Below are positions 53,195 to 61,747 of a stretch of 64,000 nt of DNA, piece by piece. Every line of letters begins with the position of its first letter. The stretch's first letter is position 1. The notes under the pieces were generated by a model. The model ran no database searches. It was not told where the DNA came from and saw only the letters and a list, made by a program, of their open reading frames with translations. A program made the position numbers and the translations under genes. The DNA comes from Burkholderiaceae bacterium (GTDB taxonomy: Bacteria; Pseudomonadota; Gammaproteobacteria; Burkholderiales; Burkholderiaceae_E), in NCBI GenBank assembly GCA_023954135.1, contig JAMLIN010000004.1, positions 108,010 to 172,009 on the forward strand, given 5' to 3'.

Positions 53195-54607
53195 ATGATG
53201 TTCATCTCGATCGTCGACATCTTCAAGATCGGAGTCGGACCATCGTCCTCGCACACCATGGGACCGATGGTCGCGGCCGCGCGGTTTGTCGACGATCTGC
53301 GCGGCATGGTCGCAACCGCCCCCGGTTCGGCCCGGCCCGGCCGTGTCACCGTCACGCTCCACGGCTCACTCGCTTTCACCGGCAGGGGGCATGCAACCGA
53401 TCGGGCGGTGATTCTCGGCCTTTGCGGTTTCAGACCCGACACCGTCGACCCCGATCTCGTCGAGCCGCTCGAGGCCGAAGTACGGAGCACCGGACGGATC
53501 GATCCCGAAGGTCTGGACACGCTGAGGTTCGACCCCGCAAGGGATCTGGTTTTCGACGGCGGCCCGCCGCTCGAGGGCCACGCCAACGGTCTCGTCCTGC
53601 GTGCCTTCGATATCGCCGGAGATCTCTTCCACAGCCGAACCTACTACTCCGTCGGCGGCGGGTTCGTGCTCACCGAAGAAGAACTGCAGCACAGGAGCGA
53701 CGACCAGGCTCTGCTTTGCGCAGATGGGCACTCGCAGGATTTTCCCTACCCTTTCAGGACTGCCGGGGAGATGCTCGAGATGGGCCGCAGATCGGGCGAG
53801 ACGATCGCCCGGATGAAGCGGGCCAATGAAAGCATCATTCACGGCGAAGCGCTCGACCGGAAGATCGAACGGATCCGGGCCGCGATGGACGACTGCATCG
53901 AGCGGGGCCTGTCGAAGGACGGCGTTCTTCCCGGTGGCCTCGCGGTCCGCCGCCGGGCCAGGGCCATCCGCGACCGGCTCGTTGCCGAGATCGACCGGAA
54001 TCGGGCCCAGCCGCACCAGCCGAACGACTGGCTGAGCGTCTATGCCATGGCGGTCAACGAGGAGAACGCAGCCGGCGGACGCGTGGTCACCTCGCCGACC
54101 AATGGCGCCGCGGGCGTCGTGCCGGCGGTTCTGCGCTACTACCGCGAGCACTGCATCGGGGCGCACGCCAACGGTGTGACGGACTTTCTTCTGGTCGCGG
54201 CGGCGATCGGTGGCCTCATCAAGCACAATGCCTCGATCTCGGGGGCGGAGGTCGGCTGTCAGGGAGAAGTCGGCTCGGCCGCGGCGATGGCCGCCGCGGG
54301 CCTGTGTGCCGCGCTCGGCGGCAGCAACGAGCAGGTGGAGAACGCTGCCGAGATCGCGCTGGAGCATCATCTGGGCATGACCTGCGATCCCGCGGCCGGT
54401 CTGGTGCAGGTTCCCTGCATCGAGCGCAATGCGCTCGGTGCGATCAAGGCCGTGTCGGCTGCCAGCCTGGCATTGCACGGCGACGGCCAGCACTTCATGC
54501 CGCTCGACAACTGCGTGCGCGCGATGCTCGAAACCGGCCGCGACATGAGCTCGAAGTACAAGGAGACGTCGATCGGCGGCATTGCCGTGAACCTGCCCGA
54601 GTGCTGA
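53195..54607 (+). CDS. sdaA: L-serine ammonia-lyase (iron-sulfur, single chain)
   Basis: A 470-residue enzyme that converts L-serine to pyruvate and ammonia. The beta domain begins [20 protein letters not shown] followed by MGPM. The alpha domain holds the Fe-S cysteines in [20 protein letters not shown] and in [18 protein letters not shown], with [20 protein letters not shown] between. Two adjacent ATGs (53195 and 53198) fit; 53168 would add nine unusual residues. It sits 40 bases after soxG. Glycine and methylene-THF from sarcosine can form serine, which SdaA drains to pyruvate. No glyA is present in the window. Confidence 0.95.
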   Translation: MMFISIVDIFKIGVGPSSSHTMGPMVAAARFVDDLRGMVATAPGSARPGRVTVTLHGSLAFTGRGHATDRAVILGLCGFRPDTVDPDLVEPLEAEVRSTGRIDPEGLDTLRFDPARDLVFDGGPPLEGHANGLVLRAFDIAGDLFHSRTYYSVGGGFVLTEEELQHRSDDQALLCADGHSQDFPYPFRTAGEMLEMGRRSGETIARMKRANESIIHGEALDRKIERIRAAMDDCIERGLSKDGVLPGGLAVRRRARAIRDRLVAEIDRNRAQPHQPNDWLSVYAMAVNEENAAGGRVVTSPTNGAAGVVPAVLRYYREHCIGAHANGVTDFLLVAAAIGGLIKHNASISGAEVGCQGEVGSAAAMAAAGLCAALGGSNEQVENAAEIALEHHLGMTCDPAAGLVQVPCIERNALGAIKAVSAASLALHGDGQHFMPLDNCVRAMLETGRDMSSKYKETSIGGIAVNLPEC

Positions 54608-54703
54608 GCAACCTGATAAGCTGGGCCGGTCGACGCCCTCAAAGGTCCTTCCCCCGGCCCTTGGACGTGACGTTGCCCCACGTAGAGCGCAGGAGCAGGC
54701 TCG

Positions 54704-55798
54704 ATGACTGACCGGGACATGACTTCAGGCCGGGCTGCGGATCGCCCGGCGCTTTCGATCGGGTTCATCCTCGCGACGAACTTCACGCTGTCGGCCTTCT
54801 CCCTGCTGGTGGACGTCCTGCGGCTCGCGGCCGATGACGGTGACGGATCCCGCCCGATCAAGTGCCGCTGGGAGGTGATGTCGTCCAGACCGAAGGTGCG
54901 CTCGAGTTGCGGCATCGAGGTCAGCAGCACCGCCGGGTTCATCGATCCCGCCGAGTTCAACTACATCGCGGTGATCGGCGGCGTCCTTCACAAGGGCCCC
55001 CAGATCGACGACGAGACGATAGCCTACCTGCGCGAGGCCGCCGCCAGCGGCGTGAGTCTCATCGGAGTCTGTACCGGAAGCCTCATTCTTGCCCGCGCGG
55101 GCCTGATGACGAACCGCACCTGCTGCGTGAGCTGGTTTCACTACGAGGACTTCAGGAACGAGTTTCCCGAGGGTGAGGTGACCGCCGACCAGCTGTTCCT
55201 CGTCGATCGTGACCGGATCACCTGCGCCGGGGGCAGCGGCGTGGTCGATCTCGGTGCGCATCTCGTCGAACGCCATCTGGGCGGGTCGGCCGCGCAGAAG
55301 AGCCTGCACATCCTTCTGGTGACCAATGCCAGGCAGGCCGACGATGTGCAGCCCCACCCCTATTTCGCGAAACAGGCATCGAGCAAGCCCGTCCAGCGGG
55401 CGCTGCTGCTCATGGAACAGAACATGAGCTCGCCCCTCAAGATCTCCGCCATCGCCGGGCGGCTGGGGATCTCCTCCCGACAGCTCGATCGCCTGTTCCA
55501 GTCCGAACTCGATGACCATCCGAGCCAGGTGTACCGCCGTCTGCGGCTGCGCTATGCGAAGTGGCTACTGGAGAACACGCACCATTCGATCACCGAGATC
55601 GGGCACGAAACCGGTTTCTGCGACACCGCGCACTTTTCCCGCCACTTCAAGCAGCTTTTCAGCGTTGCTCCGTCCAGGCTCGGCAGGCCGATCACCCGCG
55701 AACCGGCCAGTGCGAACCGGGAAATCAGGCCGTATCCGCATCGCGAGTTCGACAACCCGGACGGCCAGCGACAGGAACCCGCTCCGACACATTCCTAG
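54704..55798 (+). CDS. GlxA-family AraC-type regulator (GATase-1 plus HTH; SouR/GbdR-like)
   Basis: A 364-residue activator. The N-terminal DJ-1/PfpI-like domain (about 15-190) begins LSIGFILATNFTLSAFSLLV, with the elbow segment SLIGVCTGSLILARAGLM. The C-terminal AraC helix-turn-helix pair (about 225-325) has ISAIAGRLGISSRQLDRLFQ and HSITEIGHETGFCDTAHFSR. Relatives SouR and GbdR in Pseudomonas respond to sarcosine and to glycine betaine/dimethylglycine and drive sox, sda and transporter genes, which fits both neighbours. Its TAG stop (55796-55798) is the first triplet of the palindromic repeat that follows. Confidence 0.9.
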   Translation: MTDRDMTSGRAADRPALSIGFILATNFTLSAFSLLVDVLRLAADDGDGSRPIKCRWEVMSSRPKVRSSCGIEVSSTAGFIDPAEFNYIAVIGGVLHKGPQIDDETIAYLREAAASGVSLIGVCTGSLILARAGLMTNRTCCVSWFHYEDFRNEFPEGEVTADQLFLVDRDRITCAGGSGVVDLGAHLVERHLGGSAAQKSLHILLVTNARQADDVQPHPYFAKQASSKPVQRALLLMEQNMSSPLKISAIAGRLGISSRQLDRLFQSELDDHPSQVYRRLRLRYAKWLLENTHHSITEIGHETGFCDTAHFSRHFKQLFSVAPSRLGRPITREPASANREIRPYPHREFDNPDGQRQEPAPTHS

Positions 55799-55960
55799 TG
55801 TGCTGTCCCGTAGATAACTGCCTATGAAATCGCGCCTTCGCGCTCGGGGCGGCGTTGCAAATCCTCGTGATAGCTACGGCTATCACTGCGGTTTGCGCCT
55901 TGCCCCAGGCGCGAATCCATCGATTTCATCTCGGGCAGGTATTTCCGGGACAGCACACTA
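55796..55960. repeat. Palindromic element between two convergent genes, same core as the 15.2 kb element
   Basis: A perfect 15-base inverted repeat TAGTGTGCTGTCCCG/CGGGACAGCACACTA (55796-55810, 55946-55960) encloses a long hairpin. The inner arms are ATGAAATCG/CGATTTCAT (55824-55832, 55921-55929), and a core at 55851-55902 ends in a 7-base-pair stem TGATAGC/GCTATCA with loop TACG. In reverse complement the core matches 15293-15343: shared CAAGGCGCAAA, CGCAG, CGAG and ATTTGCAACGCC around a stem of different sequence but equal length. The terminal TAG is the stop of the GlxA-type regulator, and the terminal CTA is the stop of the minus-strand ABC ATPase. If TA is the target duplication, the termini read GTGTGCTGTCCCG. 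No protein is encoded. Confidence 0.85.
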
Positions 55961-57034
55961 TGCGGCGAAGCGAGCATCGCTCTCGAACAGAAAGCAGGCA
56001 TTCGCCGGGATCCCGATCCGTACCGGATCGCCGACATCGATGCTTCGCATGGCCTCGCTGTTGCCTTGCCGCACGAGGATGCTGCGATCGCTCGACAGCC
56101 TCACGCTGTACTCCGTCCAGGGGCCGAGGTAGCTGACCAGCTCGACCGTCCCTGAAACCGTATTTCCCTCCGCAGCCTCCCCTGAGCCGGCCTGCGGGAA
56201 GAGCTCGATCTTCTCGGGCCGGATTCCGAGCAGGCCCGCGTTTCTCCGGTTCCCGGACACCGCCAGCTCGAGGCCGCAGGATGTGGCGAACGTGGCCCCG
56301 CTCAGACGGCCGGCGAAGAAGTTGGTCTTGCCGATGAAGTCCGCCACGAAGGGCGTTCCCGGACGCTCGTACAGATCCTCGGGCGTACCGATCTGCTCGA
56401 TCGCTCCGCCGTTCATCACGACAAGACGGTCGGCGAGGCTCAACGCCTCCTCCTGGTCATGGGTGACGAAGATCGTCGTCAGCCCGAGCGACTGCTGCAG
56501 CTGCCGTATCTGCAGCCTGACTTCATGGCGCAGCTTGGCGTCCAGAGCCGACAGCGGCTCGTCCAGAAGAAGAACATGCGGATTGATGACCAGGGCCCGC
56601 GCCAGGGCCACGCGCTGCTGCTGTCCGCCCGACAGTTGACGCGGATAGCGATCCGCGAACTGACCGAGCCTGACGAGATCCAGCACCCGCACGACCCGCT
56701 GCTCGATCTCGGGCCTGGACACGCGGCGCATCTCGAGGCCGTAGCTGACGTTCTGCCTCACCGTCATGTGCGGGAAAAGCGCGAAGCCCTGGAAGACCAT
56801 GCCGGTGTCGCGCCTGTTGGGCGGCAGGTCGGTGACGTCCCGGTCGCCGAAATGTATCCGGCCCGCGGTGACGTCGACGAAGCCGGCGACCATCCTGAGC
56901 GTCGTCGTCTTGCCGCAGCCGCTGGGCCCGAGCAGGGCCAGGAACTCCCCGTCGGCCACCTCAAGGGACATCTCCTTCACCGCCTCGAAGGCACCGAAGT
57001 TCTTGACGATGTTGCTCAGGGTGATTTTCGACAT
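55958..57034 (-). CDS. ABC transporter ATP-binding protein (PotA-like)
   Basis: A 358-residue ATPase of the spermidine/putrescine/thiamine/iron class. Walker A is LLGPSGCGKTTTLRMVAG, the Q loop GMVFQGFALFPHMTV, the signature QLSGGQQQRVALARALVINP and Walker B VLLLDEPLSALDAKLR. The H switch is FVTHDQEEALSLADRL. A C-terminal TOBE domain (about 275-355, LGIRPEKIELFP) follows. It is the last gene of its operon. Its stop codon is supplied by the right arm of the palindromic repeat. Confidence 0.93.
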   Translation of the reverse strand: MSKITLSNIVKNFGAFEAVKEMSLEVADGEFLALLGPSGCGKTTTLRMVAGFVDVTAGRIHFGDRDVTDLPPNRRDTGMVFQGFALFPHMTVRQNVSYGLEMRRVSRPEIEQRVVRVLDLVRLGQFADRYPRQLSGGQQQRVALARALVINPHVLLLDEPLSALDAKLRHEVRLQIRQLQQSLGLTTIFVTHDQEEALSLADRLVVMNGGAIEQIGTPEDLYERPGTPFVADFIGKTNFFAGRLSGATFATSCGLELAVSGNRRNAGLLGIRPEKIELFPQAGSGEAAEGNTVSGTVELVSYLGPWTEYSVRLSSDRSILVRQGNSEAMRSIDVGDPVRIGIPANACFLFESDARFAA

Positions 57035-57072
57035 CTGTATTCCGCCATGGCCCCGGTATCCGTGCGAGGAAG

Positions 57073-57891
57073 CTAGAAGGTTCGCCCGAGCCGCACGAAG
57101 CGGTCGGAGATGATCAGCGCGACCCCGATCGTCAGGACCTGGATCGTCGCCACGGCCATGATCGCGGGATCGGTCCGATACTCGAGGTAGTTCAGCATCG
57201 CCATCGGCAATGTGATGTTGCCGGGGCCTACGAGCAGGAGCGACTTCTCGACGTCCGCGAAAGAGGCGATGAATCCGAACAGCAGGCCGGCGGTGATGCC
57301 GGGCCTGATCAGCGGAAACGTGACCCTGAAGAAGGTGGTCACGCGGCCGGCGCCGAGACTCAGCGAGGCCTCTTCGAGAGACCGGTCGAACCCCGCCAGC
57401 GATGCCACCAGAAGACGCAGGATCCAGGGAATCGCGATCAGCGTATGGGCGAACGTGAGGCCGGGCAGCGTGCCGGCGAGCGCCACGTCGTACTGCATCT
57501 GGATGTTCACGTAGTAGAGATAGATCGCGGTGCCCGCGACGATCGCGGGAATCATGAGCGGCGACATCAGGACGGTATTGATCAGCTCCCTGCCCCGGAA
57601 GCTGCCCCGCCCGATCGCCAGTGCCGCGGGAACACCGAGGCAAAGGGCGATGAGGGACGATGTGAGCGCCAGTCGCATGCTCAGCAGGAAGCCTTCCCGG
57701 AAGGCATCCTGCTTCCAGGCGTGAACGAACCAGGCGACCGTATGCCCGTCCGGCGGAAAGGAAAGGATCCTGTTCTCGAAGAATGCGATCCACATCATCG
57801 CCATGACCGGCATGAGGATGAAGGCGAGGATCATCCAGGCGACGATCGGGTAGATCAGGACCGAGGCCTGACTGAGGATTCTCCTGATCAT
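57073..57891 (-). CDS. ABC transporter permease (PotC-like)
   Basis: A 272-residue inner membrane permease with about six helices. The coupling motif EEASLSLGAGRVTTFFRVTF precedes PLIRPGITAGLLFGFIASFA, the EAA loop of binding-protein-dependent permeases, in which DVEKSLLLVGPGNITLPMAM follows. It overlaps the upstream permease by four bases (57888-57891) and precedes the ATPase gene by 38 bases. It pairs with the other permease in a polyamine/opine-type importer. Confidence 0.92.
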   Translation of the reverse strand: MIRRILSQASVLIYPIVAWMILAFILMPVMAMMWIAFFENRILSFPPDGHTVAWFVHAWKQDAFREGFLLSMRLALTSSLIALCLGVPAALAIGRGSFRGRELINTVLMSPLMIPAIVAGTAIYLYYVNIQMQYDVALAGTLPGLTFAHTLIAIPWILRLLVASLAGFDRSLEEASLSLGAGRVTTFFRVTFPLIRPGITAGLLFGFIASFADVEKSLLLVGPGNITLPMAMLNYLEYRTDPAIMAVATIQVLTIGVALIISDRFVRLGRTF

Positions 57892-58805
57892 CTTCCGGTC
57901 GTTCTCCTCGAGGTGCGGTTGTACATCACGGCCGAGGCCACCGTGAGCGTCATGGTCAAGGCGATGAGAACGAAGGCCAGCGCGGCGCCGAAAGGCCAGT
58001 TCATGGCTTCGGTGACCTGCTTGTAGATGGCCGGAGCCATCATGTGGAAGCTCGGCCCTCCCAGCAGGACGGGCGTGGCATACGCGTTCATGGACAGGAT
58101 GAAGCAGAGGATGCTGCCGGCGAAGATTCCGGGCATGAGCAGAGGCAGGACGATCCGGCGAAACGTGACGAAAGGCGACGCGCCCAGGTTGAGCGAGGCT
58201 TCCTCCAGGGAAACGTCGATGTTGTTCATGACGCTGTTGAGCGTCACGATCATGAAGGGCAGCAGGACCGATGTCAGGCCGACGATCACCGCGCCGGTCG
58301 TGTAGAGAAGCTGCGCCTCTCCCGAGGCCAGCCCGATGGACTGCACGAGATAGTTGATCATCCCGCGGTTGTCGAGAACCACCATCCAGCCGGCGGTCCG
58401 CGCAACATTGCCCATGAACAGGGGAAAGATGATCGCGATGATGAGGTATCGCTGGAGAATCGGCGAACTCGTCCGGGCCACGTAGTACGCGACGACCAGG
58501 CCGCCGACCAGGCACAGCAGGGTCGTCGTGGCCGAAACACCGAGCGTGGTCAGCAGAACGCCCTGATAGAACTCGTCGTGAAAGAAGCGACCGTAGTTCT
58601 CGAGCGTGAAGGCTTCGGTATAGAGCTGCGCCGGGTCATACCGGTTCAGGCTCAGGCGCAGCATCATGAGCAGCGGCAGGAGCAGCACCACCAGGACGAA
58701 AACGAAGGCGGGAGCCACCATGGCATAGGGCCCCCAGGCCCCGAGCCCCGCCCTTCGCGTTTCGGCGCCGCCGGCGTCCGTCACCTGCCGCACTCCCGCC
58801 GCCAT
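57888..58805 (-). CDS. ABC transporter permease (PotB-like)
   Basis: A 305-residue permease. A cytoplasmic N-terminal segment of about 25 residues leads to helix 1 (YAMVAPAFVFVLVVLLLPLL). The periplasmic loop after helix 1 has YGRFFHDEFYQGVLLTTLGV. The EAA loop is DVSLEEASLNLGASPFVTFR, then RIVLPLLMPGIFAGSILCFI. It starts six bases after the binding-protein gene and ends inside the start of the second permease gene. Confidence 0.92.
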   Translation of the reverse strand: MAAGVRQVTDAGGAETRRAGLGAWGPYAMVAPAFVFVLVVLLLPLLMMLRLSLNRYDPAQLYTEAFTLENYGRFFHDEFYQGVLLTTLGVSATTTLLCLVGGLVVAYYVARTSSPILQRYLIIAIIFPLFMGNVARTAGWMVVLDNRGMINYLVQSIGLASGEAQLLYTTGAVIVGLTSVLLPFMIVTLNSVMNNIDVSLEEASLNLGASPFVTFRRIVLPLLMPGIFAGSILCFILSMNAYATPVLLGGPSFHMMAPAIYKQVTEAMNWPFGAALAFVLIALTMTLTVASAVMYNRTSRRTTGR

Positions 58806-58811
58806 GCCCGA

Positions 58812-59861
58812 TCAGCTCTTGAACTCTTTGTTCCACCAGTCGAGCAGTTCCGAGCGATGCTCCTGCCAGAATACGTGGGAGCGATTGACGAGCTTTCCTT
58901 GCTCCTCGTTCGAGAACGCGATGGTCGCGGCGACATCCGGCGGAAGCTGTGCCCTGGTGTTCGCCGGAGTATAGAGCGACTCCTGCACGAGGCTCGACTG
59001 TCCTTCCGGTGTCAGAAGCGCGTTGCAGTAGAACCTGGCGCCCTCCATGTTCGCAGCATTCTTCGTGATGACCATCCCGAAGACCATGGTGATCCCCCCT
59101 TCGGCCGGGTACTGCGGCTTCACGGAGACACCGTCGACGCCGAACTGGAGAACGCGCGCCTTGTAATTGGTCGTGATCTGGATCTCGCCGTTCTTGAGAG
59201 CCTGCGCGATCTGGAGGTGCCCGGGATAGATGCGCGGCTCGACGGCCTTCTTCATCTCGAGCAGGGCCGACTTGACAGCGGCCACATCGACCCTGTCTAG
59301 CGAACCGCCGGTCTTTAGAGCGGCCATTTCCACATGGTGCGCCCAGTGCGTGTCGCTGAGCCCGATCAGCCCCTTGAACTTCGGATCCCAGAGATCCGAG
59401 AAACTCCCGGGAGCTTCCTTCACGGTGCCCGGGTTGTAGCCGATCACCCAGGCACTGTATTGCCACGGGACGAAGGTCGGCAGGCGCAGGGACGGAACCA
59501 CGTCGGCCAGGCGCGGAATGGCCTTCTCGTCCAGCTCCGCGAGCGCTCCCATCGCGGCCAGCTCGTATGCCACCGAGTCATCGGTGTGCGCGACGTCCAG
59601 CGGGGAACGCGGCAGAAGCCTGCCGGCAATGAGCTTGGTACGGCGTTGAGGGGTGGCGGCCAGATCGTGCACGACTTCGTAGCCGGCCTTCGTCACGTAG
59701 GGAGCTTCGAGATGACGTACGGTGCGGTCGTTCCAGTCACCACCCCAGTTGGCGACGACGACCCGCCCCTGCTGGGCCTGCGCTGCCCTGATGCCGGTCA
59801 GGGATACGCTCAAGCCCGCGGCTGCGGCGAGGAACGTCCTGCGGTTGAAATCCCTGGTCAT
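58812..59861 (-). CDS. ABC transporter extracellular solute-binding protein (PotD/F-like)
   Basis: A 349-residue periplasmic binding protein with a twin-arginine-like signal (NRRTFLAAAAGLSVSLTGIR, cleavage after AQA near residue 29). The fold shows VVVANWGGDWNDRTVRHLEA, KLIAGRLLPRSPLDVAHTDD, WVIGYNPGTVKEAP and GSFSDLWDPKFKGLIGL, as in the spermidine/putrescine-binding family. The ligand could be a polyamine, an opine or a methylated amine. Proximity to sox genes favours a sarcosine or betaine-related solute, by inference. First gene of its operon. Confidence 0.9.
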   Translation of the reverse strand: MTRDFNRRTFLAAAAGLSVSLTGIRAAQAQQGRVVVANWGGDWNDRTVRHLEAPYVTKAGYEVVHDLAATPQRRTKLIAGRLLPRSPLDVAHTDDSVAYELAAMGALAELDEKAIPRLADVVPSLRLPTFVPWQYSAWVIGYNPGTVKEAPGSFSDLWDPKFKGLIGLSDTHWAHHVEMAALKTGGSLDRVDVAAVKSALLEMKKAVEPRIYPGHLQIAQALKNGEIQITTNYKARVLQFGVDGVSVKPQYPAEGGITMVFGMVITKNAANMEGARFYCNALLTPEGQSSLVQESLYTPANTRAQLPPDVAATIAFSNEEQGKLVNRSHVFWQEHRSELLDWWNKEFKS

Positions 59862-60197
59862 TCTTCCTCTCCCTGATGGTTTCGGCGATCCGGCGAGTCG
59901 ACGTCCCGGCGGATCTCGAGATCGTCGACCGATTCGTATCCGGCGTGCACATCGTGGCCGTGCGACGAGCCTAGACCTTAGCGATCAGGGTGCTCCCGCC
60001 ACTTGCAGGTTTGCGACATCGTGCTTGTATGATCGATTAGGCTGGCCGAGTCCTTCCGTCCGCCGTTCGGGCACGGGCTGGCCGTGCACCCGGTTGGCTC
60101 CATGCGCTGCCCAAGGCATGGGCACATCACCCCGGATACGGGCACGCCGCACCGGGCAGGGACTTCACGGGTCTTTCCTCGCGTGTCCGGCTCGCGT
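59862..60197. other. Intergenic region upstream of the ABC transporter operon
   Basis: About 336 bases without a gene. It must contain the minus-strand promoter of the ABC operon, but no convincing -35/-10 or sigma-54 pair was found. Inverted segments occur (GTCGAC repeated around 59896-59930; GGGCACGG/CCGTGCAC around 60068-60090; ATGC/GCAT stems around 60100-60120). The last may help end the minus-strand EAL-HDOD transcript. Confidence 0.4.
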
Positions 60198-61436
60198 CTA
60201 ACCCGGGCGCGAATCGAGCTGCGCCATCATCCAGGCCGCCGCCTCGATCTCGGCGCGGACGGTATGCGCGATATCGATGCCGCCCATCGTCCCGCACAGG
60301 GCTTCCAGCGCGGGCAGGTCGGCGCGCTCGCGGGCCTCGCAGACCGACAGCAGCTGGCCGAGCGGGCCGGCGCGATCGAGCAGGGCATCGCGCACGCCCT
60401 CGACCAGCGGCAGTCCGGCCGTCACATCTTTCAGCGGCAAGCCGAACAGCACGTCCAGCTGCGAGAGCACGCCGGTCAGGAAGGCCTGATCACCCATGTG
60501 CGCCTCATCGGGTCGCCACTGCCGGGCCAGCAGCTCCATCATGCGGGCGCGCAGGCCTGCCTGCTGGACCAGGGGATCGGTACGCGTCGGCGGGCTGTCG
60601 CCGTCGGCATACAGCATCAACTGGGCGAGCCGCGCGATCTGGCGCAGGCCCACCAGGGCGATGGCGGTGGAGATCGAATCGATTTCCCGCGACATGCCGG
60701 CCGCGCTCGAGTTGACCAGCCGCAGGATCGGCTTGAACAGCGCCGGATGCCGCCTCAATTCCCGGGCGACATCGTCGATGTCCGGGTCCTGGTCGAGCAT
60801 CGCGATGAGCCGGATCACGTCGTGCGCAGCCGAAGGAATCCGCCGCGAATGCAGCAGGTGCGGCTTCGCGAAGAAGAAGCCCTGGAAGAGATCGAAGCCG
60901 GCCTCCCGCGCCTGACGGAACTGCTCGGGCGTCTCCACCTTCTCGGCCAGCAGCTTCTTGCCGGTGGGCTTGAGCAGTCGGGCGAGATCCTGCCAGCGCG
61001 ACCCGGGCATGAAATCGATCTTCACGATGTCGACGAGCGCAAGCCGGTCCAGGCGCCCATCGTCCTCCGCGATCACGTCGTCGAGCGCGAACCGATAGCC
61101 GCGCGCGCGCAGGGCGAGGATGCGCTCGCCGAGCTCGTCGTCGATCTCGGTGGTCTCGAGAATCTCGAGCACGAAGCGCTCGGGAGGCAACAGCTCGACC
61201 ATCTCGCTCATCAGCAGGTCGCGGTCGACATTGACGAATCCCGTGAACCTGCCGAGGCTGGCACCGAGGCCGATGTCGGCCAGCACCCTCGCCATCACGT
61301 GGCTGGACGCATGCAGATCGTCCGTCCACCCCGTCCGGGCACCGGAAGACGACGCGCGAAACAGCAGCTCGAAGGCCACCAGGGAGCCGGTGGCGTCGAG
61401 GATCGGCTGTCGGCCGAGGAGGACTTCGCTTTCCAT
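60198..61436 (-). CDS. EAL-HDOD (YuxH-type) signalling protein
   Basis: About 412 residues. The N-terminal EAL domain (about 1-205) begins VLLGRQPILDATGSLVAFEL followed by LFR, with FTGFVNVDRDLLMSEMVELL, VLEILETTEIDDEL, FALDDVIAEDDG, VDIVKIDFM and LLAEKVETPEQF. Most residues needed for cyclic-di-GMP hydrolysis are thus present (ELL, N, E, DD, K, E, Q). The C-terminal HDOD domain (about 215-400) includes HPALFKPILRLVNSSAAGMS. The start is uncertain: ATG 61436 fits the family, while GTG 61484 extends the frame by 16 residues. Neither has a clear ribosome binding site. Confidence 0.85.
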   Translation of the reverse strand: MESEVLLGRQPILDATGSLVAFELLFRASSSGARTGWTDDLHASSHVMARVLADIGLGASLGRFTGFVNVDRDLLMSEMVELLPPERFVLEILETTEIDDELGERILALRARGYRFALDDVIAEDDGRLDRLALVDIVKIDFMPGSRWQDLARLLKPTGKKLLAEKVETPEQFRQAREAGFDLFQGFFFAKPHLLHSRRIPSAAHDVIRLIAMLDQDPDIDDVARELRRHPALFKPILRLVNSSAAGMSREIDSISTAIALVGLRQIARLAQLMLYADGDSPPTRTDPLVQQAGLRARMMELLARQWRPDEAHMGDQAFLTGVLSQLDVLFGLPLKDVTAGLPLVEGVRDALLDRAGPLGQLLSVCEARERADLPALEALCGTMGGIDIAHTVRAEIEAAAWMMAQLDSRPG

Positions 61437-61596
61437 GGGACGCGAGGCAAAAGCGACGAGGAGGAGACGATCGTCTCCGTTCACCGGAACACGCTAGCAC
61501 GGCATCCGGCCCCGGGACCCCGGGTATCGGACGGGCGGTCACCAGAGCCGCAGGAAACGGACCGAAACCGGATTCCACGACGACGACCGGCCTCTC

Positions 61597-61714
61597 TCAA
61601 GGAAACGCCGGGCCGCCCCAAGTTTCCTTGACCCCCGCGGGGGGGCGAAGCCGGACACGATGGGTCCCTGCGGACCGATCGTGCCTGCGAAGCGACCTCG
61701 GCCTCCGGCCGAGG
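61597..61714. repeat. Intergenic hairpin cluster (three consecutive stems)
   Basis: The gap between the EAL-HDOD gene and the TPM gene holds three strong hairpins in a row: TCAAGGAAAC/GTTTCCTTGA with a 15-base loop (61597-61631), CACGAT...ATCGTG around GGTCC-CTGC-GGACC (61656-61683), and CCTCGGCC-TCC-GGCCGAGG (61696-61714). Density and symmetry look like a dispersed intergenic repeat rather than a promoter. Both flanking genes are on the minus strand, so it lies downstream of the TPM gene and upstream of EAL-HDOD. It does not share the core of the 15.2 and 55.8 kb elements. No other feature is seen between 61437 and 61747. Confidence 0.6.
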
Positions 61715-61747
61715 GCTCCGCTGGGCGCAGCCCGGGCCTGGGGGCGC

